Positions 40,857 through 42,517 of a stretch of DNA of 42,517 bases are shown in pieces. Within the stretch, counting starts at the first letter, position 1; the number at the start of each line of letters is the position of its first letter. The position numbers and the translations under genes were made by a program. The stretch lies in assembly GCA_030602985.1 (NCBI GenBank), contig JAUVYR010000008.1, positions 1 to 42,517 on the forward strand, given 5' to 3'. Source of the DNA: Burkholderiales bacterium (GTDB lineage: Bacteria > Pseudomonadota > Gammaproteobacteria > Burkholderiales > Burkholderiaceae_C). The notes below the pieces were generated by a model. It made no database searches and was not told the origin of the DNA. It was given only the letters and a program-made list of their open reading frames with translations.

Positions 40857-41068
40857 GGGCGGTGTCTTGGGGCAGGTGAAAGCATATGGGTTTTCTGCCA
40901 GTAATGAGCCGCTTGGTAATCTGTATTTCCTGTTCTTGTGCGGCTAAATACTGATGGCTAATTACTCCAGTTGCTCTGAGAGCTGCGTGGGATTTTCACC
41001 ACATACCAACAGAGGCTAAACGGCAGCGTCAATCGCATTCAGATTAATGCTGCTGCTTAAGCGAGTAG

Positions 41069-41595
41069 TCAGGCGGCTGTTGTACCAAGTGTGATGAGCT
41101 CGATGAAGTCACCACCAGCTGATGATGAAACTAAAGGGCTTGGTTTTCGAAGGTCTTCGACAATTCTGCCAAGTGAAATGATCTTGACGCCGTGACTGCG
41201 AATCAAATCGACTTCATGTTCAGCCTTGACGTTATGAAGCACTAACTCCTTTGTCCACTCGCCAGGCCATAGCGATTTCATGAGTGCAATTTTCTCTGGC
41301 CTTCGGAACTTTTTGTGGACCCATTCTGCAACCCCCTCTCTCAGTTCGTCGTCGCTGCGCTTTGCGCTGTTCGCGGCACGGCCCTTTTTTGCTCAGCCTT
41401 GGGAACTCTAGAGATGTAGCTGACAGGTCGGACGGACGCTTGAACCTCAAGATGGCGGCACTCTGGCTCCTGCCCTTGACGATGCCTGACGGCAAGCAAG
41501 TCAATTTCATGGACGCCAATTTTCACTCCACGTAATGTGAAGTAGCCAGATCGGCGCAGCCACTCCTCTACTACTTCTTCCGCAAGTAATGCCAT
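41069..41595 (-). pseudogene. PD-(D/E)XK-like nuclease-type protein with a one-base frameshift
   Basis: The ATG at 41595 follows AGGAG by 10 bp and reads 84 residues, then stops. The second half continues in the -1 frame. Placing one extra base at the A6 run on the minus strand (T6 at 41385-41390) fuses the parts into 175 residues, with KAEQKKGRAANSAKRSDD at the join. The first half has the restriction-nuclease core: E7/E10 in AEEVVEEWL, E30-x-D32 in HEIDLLAV, and E50-x-Q52 in HLEVQAS. The second half ends GGDFIELITLGTTAA. AT-richer than its neighbours. The break could be genuine, a slippage site or a sequencing error. Confidence 0.7.
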
Positions 41596-41698
41596 GTTTA
41601 GTTAGCTCCTTTCCCAAGCTTTCAGTATCCATCAATTTTGGCAAATAATAAAAAATTATCAATGACGTCTCAAATGAATGTTTCTTTGTATATGCAGG

Positions 41699-42172
41699 CT
41701 AGGCGGGTCTCTTGACACCGTAGGCCCGCAGTGCCGCCTCGGTCTGCGAGGCTTCGGTGGTCTCTGATGGGTACAGCCGGTAACTGGGCGCGATGATGGG
41801 TTCCACCGCCGTGGCCCGGATCACGAAAACACTGCGAATGGGGAATCGGTCGCCAGCCATGGCTTGCAGAGGCTTGGCCCAATGGGCAAATTCCGCTTCC
41901 GTTGGGCGCACGTCTCTGGCCGTGCCCAGCACCTTGTAGCCTTTTTGGGCGAACACATCCACAAAGCTCAGGCAAACCTGGGCGTTGGCGTGGATGTTTT
42001 TGGCGGAGGTGGGCGATGCGATGTTGGCAACGACGATGTGTTCGTCGTCCACCAGGGCAAACACTTCTTTGGGCGACACGTTGGGTTGGCCTTGGGCATT
42101 GGCAGTCGCCAGCCAGCACAGCACGCTGCGCTGGGCCATGGCTTTGTGTTCGGAGGTGAGTGTGGATTGCAT
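41699..42172 (-). CDS. Pyridoxamine 5'-phosphate oxidase-family flavin protein
   Basis: A 157-residue split-barrel FMN-type protein. [27 protein letters not shown] is split by the family's turn, and [30 protein letters not shown] shows the usual flavin-phosphate contacts. The start at 42172 was chosen since earlier starts would run through the parC promoter region. Not PdxH: the fold is short and lacks its C-terminal residues. Reaction unknown. It is divergent from parC, 40 bp away. Confidence 0.82.
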   Translation of the reverse strand: MQSTLTSEHKAMAQRSVLCWLATANAQGQPNVSPKEVFALVDDEHIVVANIASPTSAKNIHANAQVCLSFVDVFAQKGYKVLGTARDVRPTEAEFAHWAKPLQAMAGDRFPIRSVFVIRATAVEPIIAPSYRLYPSETTEASQTEAALRAYGVKRPA

Positions 42173-42212
42173 GGGTTCCAGTGTAAACACGCCACTCATG
42201 GACAATAAAGGC

Positions 42213-42517
42213 ATGAGCATCGATCTTTTGCCTCCTTCCGACATGCAGCCTGACGCCACCACAGGCGACCCCGACAGCCTGGCCGCTTACGCGCAGCGGG
42301 CCTACCTGGAATACGCGCTGAGCGTGGTGAAGGGCCGCGCACTGCCCGACGTGTGCGACGGCCAGAAGCCGGTGCAGCGGCGCATTTTGTACGCCATGCA
42401 GCGCATGGGCCTGGGCTACAGCGGCCCCAACAGCAACACGCCGGCCAAGCCGGTGAAGAGCGCCCGGGTGGTGGGCGACGTGCTGGGCCGCTTCCACCCG
42501 CATGGCGACAGCGCCGC
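42213..42517 (+). CDS. parC: DNA topoisomerase IV subunit A, N-terminal part
   Basis: About 101 residues are present before the window ends, so it is truncated only by the window. The start of the breakage-reunion domain reads [20 protein letters not shown] and [17 protein letters not shown]. The motif HPHGDSA reached at the edge belongs to the quinolone-resistance-determining region, and the serine there is the common unmutated form. AAAGG precedes the ATG. It is the partner of parE, about 4.3 kb upstream. Confidence 0.93.
   Translation, partial: MSIDLLPPSDMQPDATTGDPDSLAAYAQRAYLEYALSVVKGRALPDVCDGQKPVQRRILYAMQRMGLGYSGPNSNTPAKPVKSARVVGDVLGRFHPHGDSA

Noticed and set aside
40857-41068. A gap before the nuclease-like gene with a short plus-strand frame of about 30 codons ending at 41046
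   Set aside because: It has no start codon with a ribosome-binding site and I recognise nothing in it; the gap shows no clear repeat or RNA structure.
1-42517. CRISPR arrays, intact insertion sequences or prophage genes
   Set aside because: No regularly spaced repeats, transposase, integrase or phage structural genes were seen.

Overview
The window looks like a stretch of a betaproteobacterial chromosome, most likely Burkholderiales and Comamonadaceae-like. This is inferred from GC-rich codon use, a hupB / tRNA-Val / ppiD neighbourhood, a surE-pcm-nlpD-rlmD block, a BamC lipoprotein next to dapA, and a remnant of a Bug/TctC-type binding protein. I cannot name a genus from the sequence alone. 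There is no intact insertion sequence, prophage, CRISPR array or rRNA operon.

Region by region. 1-3.1 kb: the 3' end of a tartrate/D-malate-type dehydrogenase, HU, tRNA-Val(UAC), the periplasmic folding factor PpiD and tRNA-His(GUG), with two strong hairpin terminators. 3.1-8.5 kb: a secreted nuclease, a LexA-type self-cleaving repressor with an 80-residue Met-rich membrane peptide upstream, a glutamine-synthetase-family ligase, a sodium:solute symporter under a TPP riboswitch, and a quinone oxidoreductase. 8.6-12.6 kb: surE-pcm-nlpD-rlmD, translationally coupled, with no rpoS between nlpD and rlmD. 12.7-13.8 kb: a small lipoprotein and a BI-1/YccA membrane protein.

13.9-31.6 kb is an almost unbroken iron, heme and peroxide island. 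It holds a GlcG/HbpS-type heme-binding protein, tonB-exbB-exbD-hemP, an FMN alpha-hydroxy-acid oxidase coupled to the PiuC dioxygenase and a siderophore receptor, bfd and bfr, a divergent Fur-family regulator, ahpC and ahpF, and a complete heme-uptake operon (receptor, HugZ, HmuS, HmuT, HmuU, HmuV). Four Fur-box-like sites sit at its promoters. The logic is coherent: capture heme and ferric siderophore at the outer membrane, energise with TonB, import and degrade heme, store iron in bacterioferritin and release it through Bfd, while AhpCF removes the peroxide that would react with the iron.

31.7-42.5 kb: bamC-dapA, a coupled transporter / 43-residue membrane peptide / methyltransferase unit, parE and the start of parC separated by about 4.3 kb of small accessory genes. 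Two of these are broken by small indels: an ankyrin-repeat protein (4-bp tandem duplication) and a PD-(D/E)XK-like nuclease (one base short at an A6 run).

The most promising leads are the PiuC / hydroxy-acid-oxidase coupling, the TPP aptamer that contains the symporter's ribosome-binding site, the degenerate Fur-like regulator with palindromic operators beside ahpC, the inverted repeat over the ahpF promoter, and the frameshifted nuclease. I did not find an obviously new multi-gene defence or mobile system.
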